Assembly: GCA_043770215.1 (NCBI GenBank)
Contig: JAYVIQ010000022.1
Location: forward strand, 1 to 15,483
Length of the DNA: 15,483 nucleotides
Direction: 5' to 3'
From: JAYVIQ01 sp043770215
GTDB lineage: Bacteria; Bacteroidota; Bacteroidia; Cytophagales; JAAEPT01
How positions within the stretch are numbered: position 1 is the stretch's first letter; each line of letters begins with the position of its first letter. The notes under the pieces were generated by a model, which searched no databases, was not told the origin of the DNA, and saw nothing but the letters and a program-made list of their open reading frames with translations. This document shows, in pieces, positions 1 to 7,388 of this stretch. Made by a program: the position numbers and the translations under genes.

Positions 1-942
1 ATACAAATCCCCTGTTGTAATCATTGATTGTGCGGAACCACTATCCAATGCTCTCAAATCTGAATTTCTTAAATAGTAGTAGAGATACATTTTTGAAACA
101 ATTGGTTTATCAACTTCAACCACAATACTAAGATTCGTGATGTATGAAAACCTTGGAGATAATCGTACTTCGCCAGTTCCACTTACACCTCTACATAAAA
201 TTAAAATTTGAGGTTCTGCATACATATATTCAGAATAATATCCACGAACTCCGTAGCCAGAAAAGACGGGATAGCCTTGTTCTAAAAATAATTCTGAATC
301 AAGCATTTTGCCGTACTTCATCTTGGTGAATTTCTCTAGTTTCTCAATCTGCCACCCATCAGGCAAATTCTCCAAATCAATTCCCTCCACAAACCACTCC
401 CTATAAACAGCCTGTGCAGTTTCTTCAAGTTTTTGTATCAGTTGTTGGTTTAGATTGATACGGTTTTGGATGGTGTGGTATTCTTTTACTATTTCTTTTT
501 GTTTGTCTATGTGAGGGATGGGTAATTGCATTTCACAAAAATCTTCCCACTCCAAACTTCCTCTTACACCACCAACGGCATGAAAACAAGCTTCTCTGTC
601 AAACTCTGATCGAGTAAACCACATCATAAGATACTCAGGTAAAAGTATTTGCTCATCTTTTACTTCAAAAACTGGATAGGCTTGTGAAATAATCGCTTCG
701 TCAACTTCCTGTAACAAGGCAACTGGCATTTTTTTATCTCGCCTAACTTGCATGGTACTACAAGCAAATTGGTTTTTACGGATGATTTTGTAGTTTTCCA
801 TATCTGTCCCTATAATATTAGCAACAGATGGAATAAACTGTTTAGATATACTTAAACCTAAAAGTTGTTTGACTTTTAAGCCTTTATTTCGCTCATCAAC
901 GAGCTGAATATGATCACCTAAAGGCTTATAAATTGATTTCAT
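1..942 (-). CDS. hsdS: Type I restriction-modification specificity subunit HsdS (3' end outside window)
   Basis: HsdS is the DNA-recognition subunit of a type I restriction-modification complex; it joins HsdM to form the methyltransferase and HsdR for cleavage. My translation of the minus strand from the ATG at 942 stays open for 314 codons to the left edge, so the C-terminus is missing (family members usually have about 400 residues). The layout is classical: target-recognition domain 1 at about 1-140, then a conserved coiled-coil spacer at about 141-186 (starts PIPHIDKQKEIV, then a leucine/glutamine-rich helix ending AVYREWFVE), then the start of domain 2 (LPDGWQIEKLEKF, 193-205), which contains SGYGVRGYY at 228-236. 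The start overlaps the stop of the upstream ORF6N gene as ATGA (939-942), which implies translational coupling. The family call is firm from the spacer; the DNA sequence it recognises cannot be read from this. Confidence 0.92.
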   Translation of the reverse strand, partial: MKSIYKPLGDHIQLVDERNKGLKVKQLLGLSISKQFIPSVANIIGTDMENYKIIRKNQFACSTMQVRRDKKMPVALLQEVDEAIISQAYPVFEVKDEQILLPEYLMMWFTRSEFDREACFHAVGGVRGSLEWEDFCEMQLPIPHIDKQKEIVKEYHTIQNRINLNQQLIQKLEETAQAVYREWFVEGIDLENLPDGWQIEKLEKFTKMKYGKMLDSELFLEQGYPVFSGYGVRGYYSEYMYAEPQILILCRGVSGTGEVRLSPRFSYITNLSIVVEVDKPIVSKMYLYYYLRNSDLRALDSGSAQSMITTGDLY

Positions 943-1811
943 ATATTCTTCATTAAATTATTAAGAATAGTACTGTCTTCAATCAGAGAAAAAGCAAAGC
1001 ACTTTTTACCTAAATCTTTTAAAGAAGCTCCTATATGATACAATTCCTTATTGTCAATTATTAAAAAACGGTCGTGGTATTTACTGCTATGCTGTACCGA
1101 TAATCCTCCATATTGTTGGTTAAATTTATTGATGTCTAATGTTTTTATTGGGGTGTTTAATTGAGTAAGTATCTTTATAGTTACATTTTCAGATTTATGT
1201 ACCAACATTTTTAACACTTCTAGGTCTATATAGTTGTCTATAAGTAAAATGCTGGTTTTGGCTTTTTTTATTAATCCAATTATAAATGTGTAAGCTTCAA
1301 AAATTTGACCTTGAAAGAAAATATCTTGAGTTATTTCTGTTTTATTGCTTTCGAGTGTTTGAAATATTTTTTCAAAATGTTTATCGTGTAACTGTAGTTT
1401 TGTTTGGATACTTTCTACTTGTTGTATCAAACCTGCATTGTTCACTAATAAACGTCGCATTTCTACAAAAGCATTCATAATTTGAATACTCACTGTTATA
1501 GCTTTTTCACTTCTTAGAACTGCCGAAAGCATAGCAACACCTTGCTCCGTAAAAACATAAGGGTTGGAGCTTGAGTGTTTGAGCAAAGCAAAGCGGTCGC
1601 AATTTGCGACCAGTTCATTTTTTTCTGGATCAGTCAATTGAAATCTAAAATGAGCAGGGAATCTATCAATATTTCTTTTTACTTGTTCATTGAGTCTTTT
1701 TACCTCTACTTCATAGAGTTCAGCCAAATCCTTATCTACCATCACTTGGCAACCTTGAAAAGTAAAAATTTTACTTTCGATACTTTGTATTGTAATCAAT
1801 TTTTGCTCCAT
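939..1811 (-). CDS. ORF6N-domain protein with C-terminal phospholipase D-like domain, inside the hsd operon
   Basis: A 290-residue two-domain protein. Residues about 8-120 match the ORF6N (KilA-N-related, phage-type DNA-binding) domain: VMVDKDLAELYEV, then VKRNIDRFPAHFRFQL and FTEQGVAMLSAVLRS. Residues about 125-165 look like a coiled-coil linker. Residues about 170-285 resemble a phospholipase D-fold nuclease half: HDRFLIID at 246-253 fits H-x-(K/R)-x4-D with Arg in place of Lys, and GASLKDLGKK (261-270) stands where the downstream Gly-Ser part of the HKD signature is expected. Only one such motif is present, so an active enzyme would need a dimer. Its start lies 4 bp after the hsdM stop, and its stop overlaps the hsdS start as ATGA, so it is embedded in the R-M operon. 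ORF6N (RhuM-like) genes are known neighbours of type I R-M genes, but their role is not established. The ORF6N assignment is strong; the PLD assignment is moderate. Confidence 0.85.
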   Translation of the reverse strand: MEQKLITIQSIESKIFTFQGCQVMVDKDLAELYEVEVKRLNEQVKRNIDRFPAHFRFQLTDPEKNELVANCDRFALLKHSSSNPYVFTEQGVAMLSAVLRSEKAITVSIQIMNAFVEMRRLLVNNAGLIQQVESIQTKLQLHDKHFEKIFQTLESNKTEITQDIFFQGQIFEAYTFIIGLIKKAKTSILLIDNYIDLEVLKMLVHKSENVTIKILTQLNTPIKTLDINKFNQQYGGLSVQHSSKYHDRFLIIDNKELYHIGASLKDLGKKCFAFSLIEDSTILNNLMKNI

Positions 1812-1815
1812 TGTA

Positions 1816-3378
1816 TCAAAAATTAATGGTGTAGCCTAGCTCTTTGAATACATGTAGTAAATCATTTTTGCTCTGTTCTTCTGCTTTCAGCAATTCTGCA
1901 AATTCACTCTGTAAAACTTTCATTTTATCGTCAAAATCTATGTTTTCGTCTCGATTTACAAACTCAATGTATTTGCTAGGCACAAGAGAAAAATCTTTCT
2001 TCTCCAACTCCTCAAAAGTAGCAGAATAACAATACTCTGCTACATTTTCTATTTCTGTACTTTGCCAATGATGATAGGTGTCAGAGACTTTTTTAATATC
2101 ATCTATCGAAAATTGAGTAAACTTTTTTTCAAAAGGTTCGCCCATTTGTCTCAAATCCATAAATAGAATCTCTTTTTCTCTATCACGGAAATTTCTCTCT
2201 TTGTCACCAACTACTTTTGTTTGAGCTTTTTTATTTTTATTGAGTATCCAGAGTGTAACACTTATGTTCGTAGTGTAAAACATATCTTGAGGTAATACCA
2301 AAATCGCTTCTACCAAATTGTTTTCAATGAGTGTTCTGCGTATTTTATATTCTTCGCCACCGCCACTCAACGCACCATTTGCCAAAATAAAACCAGCCAC
2401 ACCATGGTCGGAGAGTTTGCTCACCATATTCAAAATCCAACCGTAGTTGGCGTTGCTTTTTGGTGGCACATCGTAGCCTCTCCACCTTGGGTCGTCCACT
2501 AGTTCGTCTGCTGCTCGCCAGTCCTTTTGGTTAAAAGGAGGGTTTGCCATTATAAAATCTGCTTTTAGGTCTTTGTGTTGGTCGTCTGCAAAAGTATCGG
2601 CAGCTTTTTCGCCCAAATTACCGCTTATCCCACGTATGGCAAGGTTCATTTTTGCCAACTTATAGGTGGTGTTGGTGTATTCTTGTCCGTAGATAGAAAT
2701 TTCTTTTTGGTTTCCGTTATGTGCTTCTATAAACTTAATGGACTGTACAAACATACCACCAGAGCCACAAGCAGGGTCATAGATAATGCCCTTGTAAGGC
2801 TCTATCATTTCGGCAATGAGATTTACTATTGTTTTTGGCGTATAAAACTCTCCTTTACCTTTACCTTCTGCTAAAGCAAATTTAGATAAAAAGTATTCGT
2901 ACACTCTACCCACAAGATCGTTTTGCTTGTCTTTTATGGTATTGATGTCATTAATTATATCCAACAAAGAAGCCAAGTCTTTGGTCGCTACACCCACTCT
3001 TGAGTAATAATTATCTGGCAATGCCCCTTTAAGCGCTTTGTTGTTTTTCTCTATCGTATGCAAAGCAGTATCTATAAGCAAAGGAATATCGTCTTGCTTA
3101 GATTTTTGTATCAAAAAACTCCAACGGCTACATTCTTCCAAAAAGAAAACATTGCTCATGTTGTAAAAATCAGCCATTTCTATGTACTTCTCTTTGCCAT
3201 CAGCTATAAGTGTCGCTCTATGTTCTTCGAACTTGTCGCTTGCAAATTTCAAAAAGATAAGACCCAGTACAACATGCTTATATTCAGACGGCTCTACACT
3301 TCCTCTCAATCTATTAGCAGCATCCCAGAGGGTAACTTCAATTGATTTTTCTTTTGTTTCTTTCTTTGCTTTTGCCAT
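1816..3378 (-). CDS. hsdM: Type I restriction-modification DNA methyltransferase subunit HsdM
   Basis: HsdM transfers a methyl group from S-adenosylmethionine to adenine N6 in the site chosen by HsdS, protecting host DNA and forming part of the restriction complex. The 520-residue protein has the expected parts: an N-terminal HsdM helical domain (about 12-145; LWDAANRLRG, YKHVVLGLIFLKFAS), the conserved GEFYTP at 176-181, the SAM-binding motif DPACGSGGMF at 201-210 and the catalytic N6-adenine motif NPPF at 279-282. NANYGWILNMVSKL (309-322) and the helical C-terminal tail also fit the family. Length is typical and there is no frameshift. It is the first gene of the visible hsd operon, 4 bp before the ORF6N gene. 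No convincing Bacteroidota promoter was recognised in the 160 bp upstream. Both motifs are intact, so the enzyme is probably active. Confidence 0.96.
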   Translation of the reverse strand: MAKAKKETKEKSIEVTLWDAANRLRGSVEPSEYKHVVLGLIFLKFASDKFEEHRATLIADGKEKYIEMADFYNMSNVFFLEECSRWSFLIQKSKQDDIPLLIDTALHTIEKNNKALKGALPDNYYSRVGVATKDLASLLDIINDINTIKDKQNDLVGRVYEYFLSKFALAEGKGKGEFYTPKTIVNLIAEMIEPYKGIIYDPACGSGGMFVQSIKFIEAHNGNQKEISIYGQEYTNTTYKLAKMNLAIRGISGNLGEKAADTFADDQHKDLKADFIMANPPFNQKDWRAADELVDDPRWRGYDVPPKSNANYGWILNMVSKLSDHGVAGFILANGALSGGGEEYKIRRTLIENNLVEAILVLPQDMFYTTNISVTLWILNKNKKAQTKVVGDKERNFRDREKEILFMDLRQMGEPFEKKFTQFSIDDIKKVSDTYHHWQSTEIENVAEYCYSATFEELEKKDFSLVPSKYIEFVNRDENIDFDDKMKVLQSEFAELLKAEEQSKNDLLHVFKELGYTINF

Positions 3379-3538
3379 TTCTTAGTATGAGTAGTAATAG
3401 TTGATAGAATAAATAAACTCTAACCTTTGAATATCGCATTTTCCAAGGAAATAAAATAACACATCTCAGTATATATTATTTTTTTTCGTCTTTAGAATAA
3501 GTATTAAAGACATTTGCCATTTACAAGAAAGACCTAGC

Positions 3539-4222
3539 TCACCAACTAGGCCACATCAAACTTCTTCCATATTCAAAGTTGTCTAGAAAGCTTTTTTTAA
3601 AGTCATTTCTATAGTCTTCAATTTCCTCTTGTGTCCAGTCCATATCTACATCACAGCCTTCTGCAACACATTTGTGCGCAAATTCAAAATCTTCTTTTTG
3701 ACCAAAAAGTGTGGTTTTACCATCATCAAACCGTTTATAAAATGAATTCCCCATTGTTTTGTTCATTGACCCTATTTCTTCCAAAAAGAATCCTTTTTCT
3801 AGCTCATGAATATTGAAAAACAAGATCATTTTCATTTTTCCTTTAAAGTCGGCACAATCTTCTTTAGTTAGATCAATATTCATTTCAAATGGTTTTAGAT
3901 TTTTATCACACAGCTCTAAATACTGTATTGAGCTAGCTTCGTCAAGTAGAAGCTTTGGGTTTATCACACTAAAATAATTATCCGAGTTAGAACAAGCCCG
4001 CAAAAAGGAATTATCTGTTTTATGAAATATAGTTCTATAGCTCTCATTTTCAAATATTAAAATATAAAAGACAGGAACAGCAGTAGAGTTAGGAATATCT
4101 GTTAAATAATGTTCAATTAAATGAAACGGCACATTACAGTAATTCCGTAATTCGGCTTCATCCCAAGAATAAGCATGTTGGTATTGGTGTGAAAGCTTAA
4201 AGTGCACAACATCTAGTCCCAT
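3539..4222 (-). CDS. Hypothetical protein, family not recognised
   Basis: I do not recognise this protein. From the ATG at 4222 it has 227 residues (MGLDVVHFKLSHQYQ...). The frame extends upstream to a TTG at 4252 (10 more residues), but ATG is the more likely start. It looks soluble: no signal peptide or membrane segment, acidic overall, several aromatic-rich stretches and an acidic C-terminal region (DVDMDWTQEEIEDYRNDF) ending in MWPSW. Cysteines are scattered rather than arranged as a metal site. It sits upstream of hsdM on the same strand, separated by 160 bp, so it may or may not share a transcript with the R-M genes. Its place between the R-M genes and the tRNA suggests accessory DNA. 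The long intact frame supports a real gene, but no function is proposed. Confidence 0.7.
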   Translation of the reverse strand: MGLDVVHFKLSHQYQHAYSWDEAELRNYCNVPFHLIEHYLTDIPNSTAVPVFYILIFENESYRTIFHKTDNSFLRACSNSDNYFSVINPKLLLDEASSIQYLELCDKNLKPFEMNIDLTKEDCADFKGKMKMILFFNIHELEKGFFLEEIGSMNKTMGNSFYKRFDDGKTTLFGQKEDFEFAHKCVAEGCDVDMDWTQEEIEDYRNDFKKSFLDNFEYGRSLMWPSW

Positions 4223-4644
4223 AAATTTTGTTTTAATGTTTTTTAGATACAACCAACTACAGCAGAAAATGTCACCATTGTACCTTACCCAAAGTAAGCG
4301 AAAGACAATAAAAATTGTAGACAGGATCTACATTCAAAAGCACGTTTGCTAAAAAAATGAACGTAGGCTTACTCATACTAACCCTTGAAAAATTATAAAA
4401 ACAAGTAATACGGCACATTTCACAAACTTTTACTAGGATTACCAAACCTACGTTAGTGCCCTTGAATTACGGTTGGTTACGCAGATGTAGGTATATAAAA
4501 TTTATCACACACAACTATTCAAATAAACAAAATTATTCAAAAGATACTTTTCATGATAAATTAGAGGACTGTGTTTTTTGGTTCTGGAATGTGAAAAAAA
4601 TAAGGGAAAAGATTGAGATTACTTAATATAAAAAAATTGTTAAA
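4223..4644. other. Gene-free stretch between the hypothetical gene and the tRNA terminator
   Basis: I see no credible gene in these 422 bases on either strand. Small structures are present: a hairpin with arms CTTAC/GTAAG at 4284-4298, and a longer-range dyad whose 8-bp arms AACGTAGG (4360-4367) and CCTACGTT (4447-4454) flank 79 nt. CCCTTGAA also occurs twice, downstream of one arm and of the other. It could hold the promoter of the hypothetical gene, a decayed gene, or the scar of a past insertion next to the tRNA; the sequence does not decide this. Confidence 0.5.
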
Positions 4645-4678
4645 TAAAAAATCCTGTAAAACAATATTTTACAGGATT
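4645..4678 (-). terminator. Rho-independent terminator of the tRNA-Met gene
   Basis: A perfect 12-bp stem (AATCCTGTAAAA at 4650-4661 and TTTTACAGGATT at 4667-4678) encloses a 5-nt loop. Read on the minus strand it is followed directly by a T-rich run (complement of 4631-4649). It lies 6 bp beyond the tRNA 3' end, as expected for termination of the tRNA transcript. It also insulates the upstream conserved genes from the accessory block. Confidence 0.85.
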
Positions 4679-4684
4679 AAATAG

Positions 4685-4757
<73 letters not shown>

Positions 4758-4818
4758 ATTTTATCATGTGTAAGAGTTTTAATTGGGTCATAAATCCCTC
4801 TCTTTCTTTATGATGAAA

Positions 4819-4849
4819 CAAAAGTAATACTATTTTTATTGAAAACAAA
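4819..4849 (-). promoter_or_regulatory. Bacteroidota housekeeping promoter of the tRNA-fMet gene
   Basis: On the minus strand a TTTG element (4846-4849) is followed by exactly 19 bp and then TACTTTTG (4819-4826). This matches the Bacteroidota sigma-A consensus TTTG-N19-TAnnTTTG completely. Transcription would start near 4812-4816, giving a leader of roughly 55 nt before the mature tRNA. The promoter begins 18 bp after the stop of the upstream glycosyltransferase gene, so the tRNA need not rely on read-through. Confidence 0.85.
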
Positions 4850-4867
4850 ATTTAAACACAAAAATAA

Positions 4868-5839
4868 TTACCCTTTTAAAATAAATTTAATTCCTTCTCT
4901 AAAAAATCCTACTCCATAAGCAAACAATTGTATAAAAGAACTAATAGCGCTTAACAAACCAACTTTTAAACTTCTATTCTTTATACTAGAATCTATTACA
5001 TTCAAAATCAAGAAAATAAGTAGTAAACCAACTCCCAATAACCCAACCCAAAAGTGAACTATTAAGCAAATTGGAATAAAACAAACAAAGATCATAAATG
5101 CAAAAGGAAAGAAATGAATGAATTTTAATTCATTTCTGAAAAACCTAAAAATATTTATTCTTGCTGTACCAAAAAAATGAAGTTGTTTATAAAATTGTAT
5201 AAAATTGGTTCTTCTTTTATGGAATACATATGCATTTTCTAAAAGACCTGTTTTAAATCCATTATTAATAATGCGTATGCTAAATTCTATATCCTCTCCT
5301 TTTTTTGGTAAAATATAGCCTTTTGTTTTCTCAAAGACCTCCCTAGAGATACCCATATTAAAACTTCTTGGATGAAACGTTCCAACATGCTTTTTATTTC
5401 CTCTTATGCCCCCCGTGGTAAACAGTGAAGTCATTGAATAACTTATTGCCTTTTGTACGTCTGTAAATGAATCATGCGCTGCATCAGGACCACCGTAAGC
5501 ATCTAAATACTGGGTGTTGAGTTGGTTGTTTACCTCATCAAAATAATGCGGTGGTATCAAACAATCTGAGTCAAATACAATGAAATAATCTCCTTGTGCT
5601 CTTTCAAAGCCAAAATTTCTAGAAAATCCTTGGCCAGAGTTTGTCTTAAAAAAATAATGCACATTTAGCTTGGAAGTGAAAGATTGTACAATTTCTTCAC
5701 ACTTTTCTGAAGATCCATCTTCTATGACTAAAACTTCGAAATTTGAATAGGTTTGTTTGCACAAACTTTCTAAAAGCTCTTTTATTTCTACCGGCCTATT
5801 ATAAATGGGCACTATTACAGAAAAGAAATATTGCTTCAT
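4868..5839 (-). CDS. Membrane-anchored family 2 glycosyltransferase
   Basis: A 323-residue GT-A fold transferase that would move a sugar from a nucleotide-activated donor to an envelope acceptor on the cytoplasmic face of the inner membrane. Visible family 2 signs are VIVPIYNR (8-15), a nucleotide-binding EDGSSE (40-45), the metal-binding DSD (90-92) and the acceptor-side motif GED at 181-183, whose Asp is the expected catalytic base. The C-terminal third is hydrophobic, with likely membrane helices at about 242-262, 264-282 and 294-315, which tether the enzyme. It is the last gene of the five-gene operon; its ATG follows the stop of the upstream transferase directly (TAAATG), so translation is probably coupled. 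The donor and acceptor cannot be deduced from the sequence. Confidence 0.9.
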   Translation of the reverse strand: MKQYFFSVIVPIYNRPVEIKELLESLCKQTYSNFEVLVIEDGSSEKCEEIVQSFTSKLNVHYFFKTNSGQGFSRNFGFERAQGDYFIVFDSDCLIPPHYFDEVNNQLNTQYLDAYGGPDAAHDSFTDVQKAISYSMTSLFTTGGIRGNKKHVGTFHPRSFNMGISREVFEKTKGYILPKKGEDIEFSIRIINNGFKTGLLENAYVFHKRRTNFIQFYKQLHFFGTARINIFRFFRNELKFIHFFPFAFMIFVCFIPICLIVHFWVGLLGVGLLLIFLILNVIDSSIKNRSLKVGLLSAISSFIQLFAYGVGFFREGIKFILKG

Positions 5840-6814
5840 TTACACATTTACTTTATCTGAAATAAAATATTCGTTTTCTCTTTTTCTATTTAGATGAATT
5901 AATTCTCCCAAAAAGCCTGCTAAAAACAATTGTACTCCTAGTATAATGGCTAGCAATGATAAGAAAAATAAGGGCTGTTCTGTTATACCTCTTATTTCTG
6001 AAATGGGTACATTTAAAAAGTACATTTTATACATTTTCTCTGATATGAGATAAAAGGCAGATACAAATCCAAAAATAAAGCTCAAAGTACCTATACCTCC
6101 AAAAAAATGCATAGGCTTCTTCCTAAATTTAGTCACAAAAGTGATAGACATTAAATCTAGAAATCCGTTTACAAAACGTTCTAAACCAAACTTAGAGCTC
6201 CCATACTTTCTTGCTTGATGCTCAACTACTTTTTCACCAATCTTGTCAAACCCAATTCCTTTGGCTATAACAGGTATGTAACGATGCATCTCGCCATACA
6301 CTTCTATGCTTTTTACTACTTCATTTTTATAGGCTTTTAGTCCGCAATTCATATCATGCAACTTTATACCTGTAAGCCAGCGGGTTGCAGCATTGTATAA
6401 TTTGGTAGGAATTGTTTTAGAAAGGGGATCTAATCTTTTGGCCTTCCAACCAGATACTATATCAAACCCTTGTTCTATAATCATTTTACGTAGGTCAGGT
6501 ATTTCTTCTGGACTGTCTTGCAAATCTGCATCCATGGTAATTACAACCTCACCAACTACTTTCTTAAAACCTTCATTCAATGCAGCGCTTTTGCCGTAAT
6601 TACGCTTAAATCTGAGCCCTTTAATATATTGGTTTTTGCTGCTAAGTTCTTGCAAAACCTGCCATTGGTTGTCTGTACTACCATCATCTATAATGATAAC
6701 TTCATAGCTCAAGGAGTTTGTAACCATAACTCTATCTATCCAAGCACAAAGTTCAGGCAAAGATTCTGCTTCGTTGTACGAAGGGACTACAATACTTATA
6801 TCTATCTTATTCAT
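5840..6814 (-). CDS. GtrB/DPM1-like polyprenyl-phosphate glycosyltransferase (family 2)
   Basis: Proteins of this type move a sugar from a nucleotide donor onto a polyprenyl phosphate at the inner membrane, making a lipid-linked donor for glycan or protein glycosylation. The 324 residues contain VVPSYNE (9-15), DDGSTD (43-48), RNYGKSAALNEGF (71-83) and the metal-binding DADLQD (95-100). Further family signatures are GWKAKRLDP, HDMNCGLKAY and a conserved RY at 178-179. Two membrane helices at about 236-258 and 281-303 give the two-helix C-terminus of the GtrB/DPM1 group. Length and motifs are intact, so an active enzyme is expected. It follows the DUF4199 gene without a gap (TAAATG at 6812-6817) and precedes the second transferase in the same way. 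The lipid and sugar specificity is inferred from the family only. Confidence 0.92.
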   Translation of the reverse strand: MNKIDISIVVPSYNEAESLPELCAWIDRVMVTNSLSYEVIIIDDGSTDNQWQVLQELSSKNQYIKGLRFKRNYGKSAALNEGFKKVVGEVVITMDADLQDSPEEIPDLRKMIIEQGFDIVSGWKAKRLDPLSKTIPTKLYNAATRWLTGIKLHDMNCGLKAYKNEVVKSIEVYGEMHRYIPVIAKGIGFDKIGEKVVEHQARKYGSSKFGLERFVNGFLDLMSITFVTKFRKKPMHFFGGIGTLSFIFGFVSAFYLISEKMYKMYFLNVPISEIRGITEQPLFFLSLLAIILGVQLFLAGFLGELIHLNRKRENEYFISDKVNV

Positions 6815-7348
6815 TTATTTTCTAAATAGAATGGATGTTATTAATGTAAACACTCCTCCAGTAAGGTATTGCCAAAACAATTTGTCTTGGGCAAAAGTGA
6901 GTGGGGTATTTTTCTTGGACTCTACAAGCTGCTTTGTGGTTTTATAAATATCTGAGTAGTACTCTACAGATTTTATGTCTGCCGTTTTTTGGTACTTGTC
7001 TATAAAACTTTGTATGAGTAATAATCTTGCTTGCTCTCCTTGTTGTATAAAATCTGTATCTACATACATCAAAAAAACATAATAAAAAACAGAAATAATG
7101 GCGGCACAGGCAATAGTGATATAAAAACCTAACACAAGTCCTTGCCAAATTTTAAGGCGATTTGCAGCTTTTCTTACATACACCAACCCTACTAGTATAA
7201 AAGGAAGGGTTATCCATAAATCAAATTTAAAAAAGGGATCTAACAATTTTGCTCCTGTTAGATACAAGGCAAAAAAATAAACTATTGCTATAGTGCCTGC
7301 GCAGGCACCTAATTTAAGCCCAAGATTCCTTATTTCTTTTTTATCCAT
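6815..7348 (-). CDS. DUF4199 family membrane protein
   Basis: A 177-residue integral membrane protein that fits the Bacteroidota family DUF4199, whose function is unknown. There are helices near the N-terminus (ACAGTIAIVYFFALYL), then WITLPFILVGLVYV, a third (GFYITIACAAIISVFYYVFL), a charged soluble segment with a helical YIDTD-like to KNTPL stretch, and a last helix before the basic end FRK. I chose the ATG at 7348 (MDKKEIRNLGLKLG). The open frame reaches a TTG at 7396, which would add 16 polar residues and overlap the dihydroorotase stop by 8 bp. It lies between a pseudo-dihydroorotase gene and two glycosyltransferase genes; that neighbourhood is, from memory, recurrent in Bacteroidota and points to an envelope function. 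Confidence 0.82.
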   Translation of the reverse strand: MDKKEIRNLGLKLGACAGTIAIVYFFALYLTGAKLLDPFFKFDLWITLPFILVGLVYVRKAANRLKIWQGLVLGFYITIACAAIISVFYYVFLMYVDTDFIQQGEQARLLLIQSFIDKYQKTADIKSVEYYSDIYKTTKQLVESKKNTPLTFAQDKLFWQYLTGGVFTLITSILFRK

Positions 7349-7388
7349 TCCCTCATTTTCTTGAAGTTCTGAAGATGTTTTTTGTGTA

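Noticed and set aside
3488..3511. Hairpin GTCTTTA/TAAAGAC between the hypothetical gene and hsdM, considered as a terminator
   Set aside because: The stem is only 7 AT-rich pairs, and on the minus strand it is followed by an A-run rather than a T-run.
4360..4454. 8-bp inverted arms (AACGTAGG/CCTACGTT) considered as an integron-type attC or other recombination site
   Set aside because: The flanking bases do not fit the RYYYAAC/GTTRRRY core boxes of attC, only one copy is present, and no integrase is in view.
6942..7148. 68-codon minus-strand frame rich in cysteine, inside the DUF4199 gene
   Set aside because: It is another reading frame of a gene with clear membrane helices and operon spacing; its biased composition is what a frame-shifted hydrophobic gene gives.
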